Part shown: positions 6,342 through 6,402 of the stretch, piece after piece | How the letters are laid out: each line of letters begins with the position of its first letter | How positions within the stretch are numbered: the first letter of the stretch is position 1 | DNA from: Bacteroidia bacterium | GTDB taxonomy: Bacteria > Bacteroidota > Bacteroidia > Flavobacteriales > Flavobacteriaceae | NCBI GenBank assembly: GCA_018679315.1 | Contig: JAHHLF010000258.1 | Coordinates: 1 to 6,402 of the forward strand | Direction: 5' to 3' | Length of the DNA stretch: 6,402 nucleotides | The notes under the pieces: generated by a model | What the model was told of the DNA's origin: nothing | The model's database searches: none | What the model saw: the letters and a program-made list of their open reading frames with translations, nothing else | Translations under genes and position numbers: made by a program

Positions 6342-6402
6342 ATGTACGAAAAATTAGAACAACATTACGGGTATTTGTTCGAGCCTGAACTGCTTGATGC
6401 CA
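6342..6402 (+). CDS. N-terminal fragment, possible Crp/Fnr-family regulator (cut by window end)
   Basis: Twenty codons starting at ATG 6342, 6 nt after the M20 stop, with the frame open to the window edge. The visible peptide (MYEKLEQHYG, then YLFEPELLDA) resembles the opening of flavobacterial Crp/Fnr-type proteins, which often begin with a short helix and a G-Y-L-F-E-x-E-L stretch before the cyclic-nucleotide-binding-like domain. No ligand-binding or helix-turn-helix region is inside the window, so the assignment rests on this resemblance alone. The tight spacing suggests it belongs to the CotH-M20 transcript. It could be another small cytosolic protein; no signal peptide is present. Confidence 0.45.
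   Translation, partial: MYEKLEQHYGYLFEPELLDA

Noticed and set aside
1..6402. Search for tRNAs, rRNA, riboswitches, CRISPR repeats, insertion sequences and defence-type genes
   Set aside because: Nearly all sequence is accounted for by intact coding genes, and the gaps (at most 101 nt) contain only promoter-like motifs. No repeated spacer pattern, transposase or structured RNA signature is visible.

Overview
The window looks like chromosomal DNA from a Bacteroidota bacterium, most likely a member of the Flavobacteriaceae. Three features point there. Exact matches to the Bacteroidota sigma factor -7 box (TAnnTTTG) sit just upstream of three genes. Several genes start behind A/T-rich leaders with no clear Shine-Dalgarno sequence. 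The protein set is also typical: a lipoprotein NamZ/DUF1343, a single-polypeptide LolE-type permease, and a CotH-type lipoprotein with an acidic tether. Base composition is moderate and looks even by eye. I see no RNA genes, mobile elements, CRISPR arrays or attachment sites, and coding density is very high.

Layout: (1) 3-1244, minus strand, a lipoprotein of the NamZ/DUF1343 exo-beta-N-acetylmuramidase family. (2) 1247-2488, plus strand, an FtsX/LolC/E-type permease that starts at TTG only 2 bp from the NamZ start codon, so its apparent promoter lies inside the NamZ signal-peptide codons. (3) A 101-nt intergenic region with a -7 box, then 2590-3570, a PLP-dependent cystathionine beta-synthase/cysteine synthase core enzyme. 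(4) 3599-5014, a CotH-kinase-family lipoprotein with a likely surface-export signal; a -7 box overlaps the stop codon of the gene before it. (5) 5037-6335, a secreted M20-family zinc metallopeptidase of the carboxypeptidase G2 type. (6) 6342 to the window end, the first 20 codons of a possible Crp/Fnr-type regulator.

Genes 4-6 are packed with gaps of 22 and 6 nt and probably form one transcript. Genes 1 and 2 are a divergent pair of envelope proteins, with peptidoglycan amino-sugar salvage on one side and inner-membrane lipoprotein release or a related MacB-like export on the other. Four of the five complete products act outside the cytoplasm or in the envelope; the PLP enzyme is the cytosolic exception.

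I do not see evidence for a new multi-gene system. The most useful points are the compact divergent start region, two start-site corrections (2539 to 2590, and 4965 to 5037), and the contrast in lipoprotein sorting between NamZ and CotH.
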